Assembly (NCBI GenBank): GCA_014084085.1
Contig: NPFB01000028.1
Coordinates: forward strand, 75,294-139,293
Source: Hondaea fermentalgiana
Taxonomy: Eukaryota; Sar; Bigyra; Thraustochytrida; Thraustochytriidae
Length of the DNA: 64,000 bases
Direction: 5' to 3'
Shown here: positions 7,942-17,976 of the stretch, piece after piece
Numbering within the stretch: position 1 is the stretch's first letter
Layout of the letters: each line of letters begins with the position of its first letter
The notes under the pieces: generated by a model
Databases searched by the model: none
Seen by the model: only the letters and a program-made list of their open reading frames with translations
Told to the model about the DNA's origin: nothing
Position numbers and translations under genes: made by a program

Positions 7942-10635
7942 TTACAACTCCTCGGCCTCATCGAGATCGTCAGAGTCAAGCTTGTCGATGGCCAACTTAA
8001 TGAGATTTGCGTCCTTGGGATCGAGATCAAGCGCAGTGGTAAAATGAACCATGGCCTCATCACGACGATCGAGCTGTTTGCACAGTTTTCCCATTAGAAA
8101 ATGCACACTCGACTCGTGCGGGGCCGAGTCGCGCACCGCTTCGAGCTCTTCGAGCGCTGCATCAAAGCACTCCATTGTACGCAGAACCAAGGCGCGCTGA
8201 AAACGTGCCTGCGGATTGCCCGGCTCCAGCATACTCGCGCGATGCAAGATCTCCAGCGCTTCTTCACATCGGTCGCTCGCGTGCAAGACCATACCCAGGT
8301 AGCAATATAAAACGGAGGACCGTGGGTTGATGGCCACAGCGCGACGAAAGTGAAATTCAGCCACCGCATACTTTTCTTGGCGATAGTAAATCGTGCCCAG
8401 GCCGTACCAGGCCGGATAGTGACGAGCATCGTTGGAAATTGCCGCGCGGTAGCACGAGGTCGCCTTCTCAAAGTCCTCGTTCGAAACGTACTCGTGGCCA
8501 GAAAGCGTCGAAGCATAGGTAAACGTCGGATCGAGCATGAGTGCCCGCCTAAAAAACTTGATGGCCAAGTCGTGCTCCTTTTGAAGGGAGAAACAGTTAC
8601 CCAAGACACACCAAACCTCGGGCGAACGCCGGTCGATTTCAATGGCCTGCTGCGCGAGATAGCAAAGTTCGACTTCCTCCTTGAGATGCCAAAGGTTTGT
8701 GCTGTAGATTTCAAGACCCGCCGTCCGATCCGGGGCGTAGCTCCGCATGTTTTCGAAGAAATACTTGGCGCGTCGGTAGTCGGCCATCTCAAAGCATGCG
8801 CGTCCCTGCTGGTGGGCGACCCACCCGGTTGCCTGTTGCGCTGCCGGGAGCTTGGCGAATGCTGCAAGGGCATCATCGCACTTGTATTGACTCACAAGCT
8901 GATACCCTTCGCCTAGAACGCGCAAAAGGTCGAGTACGAAAAGTGAACCCACCAAGGCGTCCACAGAAATCGCCGACTGCGCTGGATTGTCTACCTCTGC
9001 GTCGACGTCATCGCCTCCGTCGCCCATACTGCTTTGTTGCCGGTGTTCGGCTGGTTTCTCTGCAACAACGTCCATGACATTTTCGTTTTGCACGTTCGAG
9101 TTCGAGTGACTTCCTTGTTGATTCTCTGCGTCCATCGCATTCATATTGGCGCTCCGAGCCCTTGCGCCGACACCTGATCCCGCCGAGCTTCCCGTGCGCC
9201 GGGAGCTGCGCCGCGTCACGGGCCGATGCTGCTGAGGTGGAGAAGGGGGGGCTGCTTGGTGCTGGTGCTGGTGCTGATAGTCTTGACGTTGATGTTGCGC
9301 ATCCCCACTCAGGCCAAGATTGTCGACGCTAGCGCCCTCTTGAAGCTCACCGGCCAGAACTTCGTTATCTTTGCAAATTTGCAAACTCTGGAGGTCTCTT
9401 GCACGGCTCACGGCAAGCTCCTGGCCCTCCGCCAAAGTTGGCGACGGATGCCAGGGGAACTTGGACGATCTGTGCAAGCTAAAGCCTGTACTCACGAGCA
9501 AATTGCTTGCTTTGTAACCACCCGAAGCCAGCCCTGGCCCAGCACGCGAGCCAGCACCCGTGCCAGTACCCGGCGCCCCGTGACGTGAGCGGGAGCGCGA
9601 CCTCGTCCTCGTCCCTGGCGCGGCATGGCCTGCGCTACCTGCATTGGTCCCAGTCAGTAGTCGAAGCGTCGACACATGTGCAAATCCAGGCCAAAACGCC
9701 TGCTGCTGCAAAGTCGCATGGCCGGCAGTCCCGCCACGCTTGCCCCACGCCAGAGGAACAGGCACAGGAGCCTCGTCAAAGGAGTCTGGTTCGCGCTCAT
9801 TTCTGGAGTGCGATGTGCGGAACCCTCGTCGTGAAGGTCGCGGCGCTGCATTCTCATTTCCTTGGACACCATCCTCGTCCAGGAGATCCATTGAGGCATT
9901 CAAATCTTCGTCTTGATCAGCGTCATCCTCGTCTTCATTGTCTTCGCCCAAGGCAGCAGGATTGGTCTCCCAGGTCAGGACGCGACCGTCTTCACTGATT
10001 TGTAGAGGGCAGCGGCCAAAGAAGCTTTCTGGCGCGGCATCAACCCCGAGTTTGCAGAGGTGTTCAAAAGCGTCCCAGAGAAAAGGGTCGAGGCGTAATG
10101 CTAGCGCGAAATACGCAGTTGCGTGATCTCTGCGATTATCACGCTCACAAATGATACCAAGCAGATAGAGCCCAGCTGCATCGTTGGGAACACGTACATT
10201 GCCCCGAAGGACTTCGTCTTGCGAGCGCTGTGGTCCGTGCGTGGCCAAGACCGTGCCCTTGATGAGCGCCGCCTCAGCCTCGCGGAGGTGGCCGAGAGCC
10301 ATGCAAGATTTGGCCAAAAGATATCGATTCTGCATGACCATGACGTCGTCGCAGTCAACAGCCTCAGCCACGTCCATGCCCCGCGTTAGTGCCCCGTATG
10401 CGCGTTGCGGCATGCTGGCATGAAGGTAGCACGTTGCTAGAAGATGAAGATTCTCTGCGCTTGCGTTTTGCGCGTAAAGACGTTCTGCGAGGAAAAGAGC
10501 ATTCTCGTAGAGGTATTGCGCGAGATACTTTTCCACAAGGACGCGCAGCGTCGCTTCCGACGCGGCGCTCCAACGTTCTTCCCCTCGGAGGCCGTTTGCC
10601 GGCGCGAAGGGCACCTCGGCAACGGAGATGCCCAT
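7942..10635 (-). CDS. CDC27: Anaphase-promoting complex subunit 3 (Cdc27), TPR protein
   Basis: An 897-residue TPR scaffold of the APC/C ubiquitin ligase, which drives mitotic exit; Cdc27 binds the IR tails of Cdc20/Cdh1 and APC10 (family knowledge). Residues about 1-190 hold N-terminal TPR helices with the dimerisation-type region (ENALFLAERLYAQ). About 215-560 is an acidic, Ser/Gln/His-rich low-complexity linker. The C-terminal half carries the canonical TPR run, including SPEVWCVLGNCFSLQKEHD, a segment matching YASTLSGHEYVSNEDFEKA and AWYGLGTIYYRQEKY. This order (N-TPR, disordered insert, C-TPR array) is diagnostic for Cdc27. The ATG at 10633-10635 is used and the stop is TAA. The C terminus is strongly acidic (DSDDLDEAEEL). 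Confidence 0.95.
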   Translation of the reverse strand: MGISVAEVPFAPANGLRGEERWSAASEATLRVLVEKYLAQYLYENALFLAERLYAQNASAENLHLLATCYLHASMPQRAYGALTRGMDVAEAVDCDDVMVMQNRYLLAKSCMALGHLREAEAALIKGTVLATHGPQRSQDEVLRGNVRVPNDAAGLYLLGIICERDNRRDHATAYFALALRLDPFLWDAFEHLCKLGVDAAPESFFGRCPLQISEDGRVLTWETNPAALGEDNEDEDDADQDEDLNASMDLLDEDGVQGNENAAPRPSRRGFRTSHSRNEREPDSFDEAPVPVPLAWGKRGGTAGHATLQQQAFWPGFAHVSTLRLLTGTNAGSAGHAAPGTRTRSRSRSRHGAPGTGTGAGSRAGPGLASGGYKASNLLVSTGFSLHRSSKFPWHPSPTLAEGQELAVSRARDLQSLQICKDNEVLAGELQEGASVDNLGLSGDAQHQRQDYQHQHQHQAAPPSPPQQHRPVTRRSSRRTGSSAGSGVGARARSANMNAMDAENQQGSHSNSNVQNENVMDVVAEKPAEHRQQSSMGDGGDDVDAEVDNPAQSAISVDALVGSLFVLDLLRVLGEGYQLVSQYKCDDALAAFAKLPAAQQATGWVAHQQGRACFEMADYRRAKYFFENMRSYAPDRTAGLEIYSTNLWHLKEEVELCYLAQQAIEIDRRSPEVWCVLGNCFSLQKEHDLAIKFFRRALMLDPTFTYASTLSGHEYVSNEDFEKATSCYRAAISNDARHYPAWYGLGTIYYRQEKYAVAEFHFRRAVAINPRSSVLYCYLGMVLHASDRCEEALEILHRASMLEPGNPQARFQRALVLRTMECFDAALEELEAVRDSAPHESSVHFLMGKLCKQLDRRDEAMVHFTTALDLDPKDANLIKLAIDKLDSDDLDEAEEL

Positions 10636-11313
10636 TGTTGATTTTGCACGCTCTGGCCCCGGGCCTTGCGCCTCCTCTCCGTCTCTGTTTCTCTGCTGCC
10701 CGAGCTCCTCTCGCCCCTGCGAGACCCCGTCCTGGTGGGCCGCGTCGCAGCTGCTGGCGGTTGCAGGCTTTTACTTTCTGGCGATTCTGGCTGGGCCCGA
10801 CGCGAGCCGCGGCGTTGAAGCTGCTTCGCCCGAAACGCCTGCTTTCGACGCCTTGCGTATGGGCTGAAAGCCTTGCACACGGCAGCGGCGTGTCCCGAAG
10901 CCTCCGGCCGTCTTGGCCCCGTGCTCCCTGCGAGGGCAGCGACTTCGAGGACTGAGCGTCTGTCTGTCAGTCAGTCAGTCTCTGTCTGCTTTGTTGTCAG
11001 CATGTCTATTATTTACCCGCTGGGCGCTCACTATGGGCCCCAAGAGCCTGCTTGTTCTTCGCAAAGTGATGAAGAAGATGACGAAGAGGAAGAGGAAGAA
11101 AGACAAAGATGAAGAAGAGGCATTGCAATGGGAGGAGTGGAGAAGGAGAGCTAGAGAAGGAAAAGAAAGAAAAGCAATTCAATACATAATACAGAACATG
11201 GCATGACTCGGCGATCGACTCGAGTGGCATGCAGCGCCGGGACATGTGCGTCAATCAGGAAAAGAGGAAAATGACGACGAGACAATAGCGTGAGTTTTAA
11301 TCATGGTGAGTGC
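10636..11313. other. Spacer between Cdc27 and the HP-repeat gene
   Basis: Holds the Cdc27 upstream region, a CAGT run (about 10965-10980) and a long purine-rich tract (about 11060-11180, GAAGA-type) on the plus strand. No supportable gene. Confidence 0.55.
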
Positions 11314-14300
11314 TCATGCATCGTCTGTCAATACGATTGAGCGAGAACAAAGAATTGGAAGGCGAGGAACCTGACGCGGTCCGGGCGACGATCGGGGCAC
11401 GCTCGGGCCTAAAAATGGCTTGTTGGGAATCTTTTTAACCTTGGTCCTTTTTCTCCGGCCTCCGCGCTCATCTGAAGAAGCCTTGGCCATCTTGCGAACC
11501 TCAATAGCATGTGCCAACTTTGCGTCCCGCGCCTTCTTGATGACTTCCTCGCGTTCAACAATGTGCTCCTTCCAGGCGCGCCTCTGCCGGATCATGACAT
11601 CGCGCATCTCGCGCACGAGCGGCAGCTGCAAGGCATCATTGGCAACATTGAAGCGCGAAGGCGTATAAGGCTGCTCAGGCACGGGAGGCGGAAGCTGGTC
11701 AGGACGGAAAAGCAGCTCGAAATGAATTTCCTTCATGATCTCTGCATGTAGCAAAGATGCCGTACTTTGTCCTGCGGGCCCATCAACTGCCTCGTCGCGA
11801 CCGTTTGCCACGCGCATCGCGTTGATACGGGTCTTAATGGACACGCTCGAGGTGGTGTCTTCCTCGAATTTGCTTCGGACGCGACGCTTACCAGGCAGTT
11901 CGCTCTCTTGTCGCTCGGCCTCCTCCATCTCCTCGATGTCAAGCTTGCGCGCGAGGTTTACATTTGCTTCAATGTACTTGCGCACAATCGTAGCAGCCTG
12001 CGGATGATACAGATCCTTGATCTGAAACAAACAGACCTCTCCATTCTTTTTAAAAAGACCATACTCCTCGAGTGTGAGCTTCCCAGGCTCAAATGCACAA
12101 TTCATTTCATCGTGAATTTGCCGGGTCTCATCAAGGCACATGAGACCACTCAGCATTGGTACCACGAGCCAGAAGCGAGGCAACAGCGCTACATCCCGCC
12201 GTGCATTCGAACGATACAAAAAGTATAGGTCTCGGACGGTTCTCGTGGCATCAACAGTTAGTCGTGTCACCTCACCCGTCGGTAGACTTTTGATGAAGAT
12301 GGTGACAAAATTTGATTTGGTGCTGCGATATGTGCGAATGTCCGCAACAGAGAGAAGTCGCGTCGAATCCACGAGCGCTGTCATCGCTGCCATCTTCAAT
12401 TTGAACCGTTTTGCTTTCTTGGACTCGCACTTGGTGTCCGCATCACTCGAATTTTGAGCTCCTGGACTTGTATTCTGTGTTGCTATCTTTCGGCGTGCTC
12501 GTCCTCCGGCTCGGTTGAGAATAGGATTCTGTGCAATGGTTTTGGTAATGTCGCTCGCAAGATCATCAAGCTTTGTGCCTGAGAGTTCCCATGCACCAGG
12601 TGTCCAGCAACGAGGACATCCCACAGAATTTTCTCCAAAGCACACAACGCACAAAGGCACAAATTCTTTCACAGGGTTGGACGTGAGACCTTCGAGAAAG
12701 TATCGGCGCTTTGTCATCGTGTCATTGTCTGCTATGGGTGGCTCGTATCGGGGGCCCTTACGCAGAGATAGGCCATGAAACATTGGATTTAGCAATTTGG
12801 CCGTCGCACCTGTGAAAATGTGCGGCTCCTGGGCAACTAGCTCGTATCCCACGCAAGCAGGATGGACCACGCGAGTGACCCGGTACGTTGGGAGCACTTG
12901 GCATTCCCCAGTCTCATACCCGAAGCAACTTGGATGCAGTCTCTGCGCAAGGTTCTTCGCGTAAAGGGGAACGAGGCGAGTTCTGTACCCGCGTGTCGCT
13001 GGGTGTATATTGCGCTTCTTTGTTTGCTCAATCCATTTCTTAATGCGCATTTCTTCTTCCTCATCGTGACGGCGTCGGCGGGAGCGGTTGTTTCTTCGAG
13101 CAAGCGAAGCCACAAAGGCCTCGTCATCCTCAGCTTCTGCTGCCTCGGAGGCTCGCCTTCGCTCCTCTGCTTCGTGATCGAGCTGGTTGTGATCCGGTCC
13201 GCAGCGAACATATCCAAAAAACATCGGATGCCGCCTTGTTGCGTCTGTACCCTCCGCGTCGCGGGACGAGGAGCTGAAATGGAGAACAGTGTCTTCCAGT
13301 GTGTAATCTCTCTCGTCGCATACAAAGCTAGGATGGACGCGCTTTTGCACGCTGTTCCATGCCGGAGCTTTTTTTTCATTGCGCAAAGCGTAGTCGCGAA
13401 TCTGTGGTTGTGACCATTGTCCCCAGAAGATTGGATTCACTGTGCGTGGGTCAGGTCGCACGTGCGCAATCTTGCGCTGGCAAAAGCTCGGGTGAATAAA
13501 GCGACTTTGGCTCGTATCTGTGAATTCGAAATCTGCCCGATGATTCACTTCACTGACGTCGTCGTCGGCATCACATGGCTTTCCAGTTGCAAGCAGCTTG
13601 CCTACGTTGAAAAACAGCTTGCGTGCGTTTGTCTGGCGCTTTCGAGGTGTGTCTGCAGGGAGGGAGTAGTCTTGACTCTTGAGGCTCTTGTTCGGTTTTG
13701 GAATATGATTATGCGCCAAGGAGAAGGCTTTGTCGCTTGAGTACGAAGATTGAAGCGTTGATTGCATTGTGCCTTTTGTGAGCTCTTGTGCAAGATCATT
13801 GGCAACCTTGCGCGCCTTGAGAAGCTCTTGACTTGGAATATCAAGCGTCATGAGTCGTCGTGCCAACGTCGCGTCGTCTTGTCCAGGGACCGGCACCCGA
13901 TATCGTCCGCACTGTTCGATCGCTTCAGCGGTGGCGTGAATGCCCACGTGAAGCTTGACATTGATCACGCCTCCGTCCTCGCGCACTAGATTGGCAAGAT
14001 GCTCGCGAAATGCTTGATGGTTTTGCGCGCGTCGCTCTACCTTTTCTGCTACTCTTCGTAGGTTTTCGCCTGCTACTTCCTCCGTGAATATGACCTTGAC
14101 AGCACATGGCGGAACGTGAAAGTGTACTGGGATCAGGGTCCAAATGGTGCGCTCCAGTGCAGCCTGGAACTTTGGTCCCCAATCTTCGAGAGTAATGCCA
14201 AAGATCTTCAGATCGACCTCCACGCTAGAGTTCAGATTTAGGTCCAGGGTTGGAACAGGTCGTCGTCAGCGACGGACGTTTCGAACAAACGACATAAGCG

Positions 14301-14995
14301 TAGAACTTACTAGGTGCAATTGGCTTTTTGCTGTTCGAGAGACCCAAAATAGCTGTAAAACGAAACGAAATAAACGGATACGAATGCATTGTTGTGGGTC
14401 AGTATCGAGACGCCAGTGTTTCCGTCCTCGCCCCTCTCATTTGATTTCATTCCATTCCATTCCATTCCATTGCACTGCATTCAGCTTCAGCTTCAGCGTC
14501 GGCTTCAGCTTCGGGGTAGATAACCTACATTGGACTTTGTTTGCGAGGATCCCACTGAGAGGGCACAGGTTGAAGAACGTAGCCATTGACGGCGGGATGC
14601 TCAATTCGCTCACTAGATCCTCGCACCCGATTTGGATTTGCGTCTTCCCAAATTACTCTGCGCTCTTGGATAAACGCTTTCATCTCCTGAGCTCGAAGCG
14701 ATTTTAGTGAAGCCACACGTGGGACCTTTGCAAGGGCTTGCTTTTTATCTCGAAGAGTCTTGCGTTGCATACGCGTAATGCGGCGATCTCGTTTGCGCTG
14801 TTTGCCCTGTTGGGCCTCCACCAATTTTGCATTTTGTACGAATGTCGTGGCCTTTTGCAATAGATCACCTCCGATAGATCCGCGTTGCAGGTAGCGAAGA
14901 GCCTGCGCCCCTTGACTCATGCGCGGTGCCGGCCGGACTTGCGTGCTGTTCTTCGACGCATCCGGGCCCTCATCGCCGTCCTCATCGGCAAGCAT
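11314..14995 (-). CDS. Unrecognised HP-x3-G-Y repeat protein with CxxC-x7-CxxC motif (three exons)
   Basis: I do not recognise the family. Proposed exons are 14529-14995, 14311-14352 and 11314-14224, giving 1139 residues. Intron 1 (14353-14528) runs from GTAGGT to TTTTACAG with an ACTGAC branch-like site. Intron 2 (14225-14310) runs from GTAAGT to CTCTAG with a GCTGACG site. Reading phase is kept across both. The single-ORF view would make exon 3 start at a GTG with no nearby ATG, which argues for splicing. Exon 1 ends with HPAVNGY (residue 133) and exon 3 carries at least eight related motifs (near 414, 433, 467, 502, 577, 600, 624, 649), so both belong to one gene. A zinc-ribbon-like CVVCFGENSVGCPRC lies near 695-709, followed by a possible ubiquitin-like region (about 800-890) and a basic C terminus. 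A structural or cytoskeletal role is only a guess. Confidence 0.6.
14225..14310 (-). other. Predicted 86-nt spliceosomal intron
   Basis: On the minus strand it begins GTAAGT and ends TGAACTCTAG, with GCTGACG inside as a possible branch site. Removing it joins a 42-nt exon to the long 3' exon in phase. Confidence 0.6.
14353..14528 (-). other. Predicted 176-nt spliceosomal intron
   Basis: On the minus strand it begins GTAGGT and ends in a T-rich stretch plus TTTTACAG, with ATACTGACC as a branch-like site. It contains a small ATGGA pentamer repeat (plus strand 14450-14475). Removing it bypasses the TAG that closes the first ORF. Confidence 0.6.
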
Positions 14996-15522
14996 CTTCT
15001 TCTTCTTCTTCTTCTTCTTGTTTGCTTGAGTGCGTGCTTGCTTCCTTACTTGCTTGCTAGCTTGTTAGCTTGCTTGCTTGTTATTCTACAATATTGAACG
15101 TGGATTAACATTCATGGGTCGCGCCGAGAGGTTTGAAACCCCGTCATAACCGTAGTAGTTCGTTCGAGTCGCAACTCACACATATCCGTTAAAGTTTTTT
15201 TTTCCGAGTCCTAGTCAAATTCTATGAAGAAGTTCCATTGCCATCCCCGTATCAAACCACCAACACTACATTATTCATTTTGCTGGGCTTGTTCTCGTGT
15301 GGCCTTGCCAATTATCCGATAGAGTCCCGAGAAATAGAGACAAGCAAGTTGTCACCCTGATCTCTCTCATTGCATCAATGTTTTTTTTTTCAACGCGTTA
15401 GGCCTAGATTCACATGGGATTTTGAGCCCTTTGTACTGTGGCGCAGCACAAGTGATTTAGATCAATTTACCAAAGATAAGCAGAGAATCAGAGGCAGAAG
15501 CTTTAGCCCGAGTACAATTGGT
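14996..15522. other. Spacer upstream of the HP-repeat gene
   Basis: Starts with a CTT run just before the HP-gene ATG (GAA on the coding strand), then CTTG/GCTT repeats to about 15080. A TAGGCCTA palindrome is at 15399-15406, and T-runs lie at about 15196 and 15381. No gene. Confidence 0.55.
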
Positions 15523-16713
15523 CTAGGACTGTAGTGCGGCCAAAGCCCGCTCGAGGCTTTGTTTCTCGCCAAGTCGAACACGTGTTGCGTCGATGACATC
15601 CTGCGATGCGCGAACTTGGGTCTTCAGAAAACTAAGGTCGTCTCGCGCTGAAGACTCGTATGCTTCAAGGCAGCGGGACAGGGATCGTTCTAGCGTGAGT
15701 GGGTCCACTCTGGGGCCATCTTGAGGGTACTCTAAGCTACCGTCAATTCGACAGCGATGGCGCGCTGGGCCCGTAGGCGTGGACACGAGAAAGTCGACGC
15801 CATCAAAGGCGTTGGCTTCCATGGTGAATCCATAGAGGCGGAGCAAGTCCGCGTTCGACAAATCGCCATACGAGATGAAGAGCTGAGAGCCTTCCGGCAC
15901 GTCCTGCAAAGGCGCGACGACGAATGAAGAGCTGAGATGGTCGAACCAATGCTGGCATTTGCCTTGCGGCACGTCTGCGCTCATAGGGGACACGGTTGCC
16001 GTAGGTTCGCTACCGAGCGCACTGTGAGGGAGGAATGAGGAAATCTGAGACGCGTTTGCAGCAGACACATGGTTCATCATGTCAAGCACCGGGGGCAACG
16101 TGAAGGGCATGCGCGAACGCAAATCTGAGATGGCACGGGACAGCAAGAGCGACCAAGCGAAACTAAAGTTGGAGGGTGTCACGTTAGCCTCGGGCATGGC
16201 ACCAACGTGTGGCTCGACCACGTGCGTGAATATGCTGTCAATAAGCTGGCGTCGCTCGGATATTTTGCTTACAAGAGGAGAGGCTTGAAGGCGGGCCATT
16301 TGCGTTGCGTCCCAGAACAAAGGCGTCGACACGGACTTGGGCATGGCGTTCAGGTGCAATGCCGTCGCCTCCGAAGAGGGCGCCGCAATCTCGCGGAGAA
16401 GATGCAATACGAAGCAGACGGAGCCCACGAGGAGGAGACGTGACTGCATGGGGATGTCCTGCGCTTGCGCGAAGTCCATTAGATCGTCGAGCAGCGCGGG
16501 ATGCCTATCTTTGAGCTGCACGTACGCCTCGTCTGCAGAGAGGGGTCTCCACAGGCTCTCGGGCAGACGGAGCACGGGCTGGCCTGCGCGCAGCTTCCGG
16601 GTGGCCACGAGCCCGAGGCCCATGCCATCGGCGCTCTCCACGGTGACGGAGCCCACGCGTGCACCCTGGGTCCGCGCCTGCTCTAGCAGCCGCTTGGCCG
16701 CCGCGAGACTCAT
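15523..16713 (-). CDS. SET-domain protein lysine methyltransferase, Rubisco-LSMT/SETD-like
   Basis: A 396-residue protein of the SETD3/SETD6/plant LSMT class, which methylates lysine (or histidine in SETD3) of non-histone proteins using S-adenosylmethionine. The SET fold is visible as GLGLVATRKLRAGQPVLRLP near 33-52, VLDMMNHVS near 208-216 (the N-H motif binding the cofactor) and LFISYGDLSNADLLRLYGF near 279-297. The large insertion between the SET halves and the C-terminal helical part fit the LSMT class. The start is the ATG at 16711-16713; an upstream TTG adds ten codons only. Its substrate cannot be inferred. A second, more divergent SET gene lies at 34866-35786. Confidence 0.85.
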   Translation of the reverse strand: MSLAAAKRLLEQARTQGARVGSVTVESADGMGLGLVATRKLRAGQPVLRLPESLWRPLSADEAYVQLKDRHPALLDDLMDFAQAQDIPMQSRLLLVGSVCFVLHLLREIAAPSSEATALHLNAMPKSVSTPLFWDATQMARLQASPLVSKISERRQLIDSIFTHVVEPHVGAMPEANVTPSNFSFAWSLLLSRAISDLRSRMPFTLPPVLDMMNHVSAANASQISSFLPHSALGSEPTATVSPMSADVPQGKCQHWFDHLSSSFVVAPLQDVPEGSQLFISYGDLSNADLLRLYGFTMEANAFDGVDFLVSTPTGPARHRCRIDGSLEYPQDGPRVDPLTLERSLSRCLEAYESSARDDLSFLKTQVRASQDVIDATRVRLGEKQSLERALAALQS

Positions 16714-17448
16714 GCTTGCGACCGCGCACGTGCGCGCGCGCAAAGGCCTCCAATCGCCGAGTCCGGCGGCGTCTCCAGTGCGCCAGCCAAGTTCAACTTC
16801 TTGAAGTTGAAGTGTTGGTGACTCAAAGGTGACTGCCTAACCTCAGCCAGACTGACTGACTGACTGACTGACTTTGAGATGGTCGTGTGGCCATGAGCCA
16901 AGCAGCTGGCCTCGCCTCGCCTTGAGCAACTTGAATCAAGCGAGCAACCATGGCAAGCGACCAGAAGAGAAAACGAGCTAACTTGAACTTGGATGGCCCT
17001 GCCAACGGAGTCTTCTCGCGCACGCGACTCCGCTGCTGTGGCTGTTGACAACTTGAAGGGCGGGACTGGCAAAAAAAAAAAAAANNNNNNNNNNNNNNNN
17101 NNNNNNNNNNNNNNNNNNNNNNNNNNNNNNNNNNNNNNNNNNNNNNNNNNNNNNNNNNNNNNNNNNNNNNNNNNNNNNNNNNNNAAAAAAAAAAAAAGAG
17201 AGAGATTGAGAGAGATTGAGAGAGAGAAAGAGAAAGGAGAGCGAAGGCAACTTGAAAGGCAGGTGAAACTTGAGCGGCAGCAGCAGCAGCAGCAGCAGTA
17301 GCAGCAGTAGCAGAAGCAACAGCGACAGCAGCAGGAGTCGCGCAGACCCGAAGTCGCAGACCCGCACGGACGCACACTGAGATTACCTCCGCACTCACAA
17401 AGAGCCAACGAGAACAAGAAGGCCTCAGGGGCTACTTCGAAGGCCAAG
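16714..17448. other. Spacer between SET and BolA genes, containing an assembly gap
   Basis: This divergent intergenic region has a TGAC run (16853-16873), the 100-N gap flanked by A-runs, GAGAGATT repeats (17198-17235) and CAG/CAGTAG repeats (17278-17335). No gene. The sequence of the gap is unknown. Confidence 0.7.
17085..17184. other. Assembly gap (100 N)
   Basis: Exactly 100 Ns, with 14 As to the left and 13 As to the right. The round length means the true size is unknown; an unresolved homopolymer or AG repeat is likely. Confidence 0.98.
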
Positions 17449-17730
17449 ATGGCAGAGGAACAGACGCGCGACACGCCCGAGTCCTTGGAAAAGATGGTTC
17501 GCGAGGGGCTTGCGGACGTGAAGCACGTGGAAATCATTGACCTTTCGGATGGATGCGGAGACAAATTCCACCTCACGGTCGTCTCGGACGCATTTGAGGG
17601 CGTCAAGCTCCTGGAGAGGCACCGTATGCTTCAAGAAGCCATCGACGAGGCCATGAAGCGCATTCATGCCGTAGAGCTCAAGACGTACACTCCCGCACAG
17701 TGGGAGAAGCGTTCTGGGGCTTCTAGCTGA
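17449..17730 (+). CDS. BOLA2: BolA-like protein (BOLA2 type)
   Basis: A 93-residue BolA protein. BolA2 pairs with monothiol glutaredoxins through a shared [2Fe-2S] cluster and acts in cytosolic iron trafficking and sensing (family knowledge). Visible are the cluster-region Cys36 in GCGDKF, the helix FEGVKLLERHRML (49-61) and the invariant C-terminal histidine His73 in IHAVELKTYTPAQW. It has no N-terminal presequence, which favours the cytosolic BOLA2 form over mitochondrial BOLA1/3. The start ATG has the context AAGATGG. It converges with the MOK kinase gene, 246 nt between stops. Confidence 0.93.
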   Translation: MAEEQTRDTPESLEKMVREGLADVKHVEIIDLSDGCGDKFHLTVVSDAFEGVKLLERHRMLQEAIDEAMKRIHAVELKTYTPAQWEKRSGASS

Positions 17731-17976
17731 TCGTTCATTCCTCCTTCTCATGCGCATCTCTTTTCGCTGCATAGCCTAGGGAGCCCAAGACCCCCCTTGA
17801 TCAGCGAGCAGCCAGCTTCTGAACACCTAACCTAACGAGGAGATCGCCACCGGCGTACGCGCGGTGGTGCTTATCGGTAAGCGCGTGGTGAGCGACGCAA
17901 AGAGACAGCTTTCTCAGGTTATTGTTGACAGAGAATAAAGTTCAAAGTCTCGTTTTTTGTTTGTTTCGTTTTCGTA

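Noticed and set aside
15120..15185. tRNA-like T-loop phrase (TTCGAGTC) after the HP gene
   Set aside because: No matching acceptor stem, D-arm or anticodon arm could be folded around it by eye.
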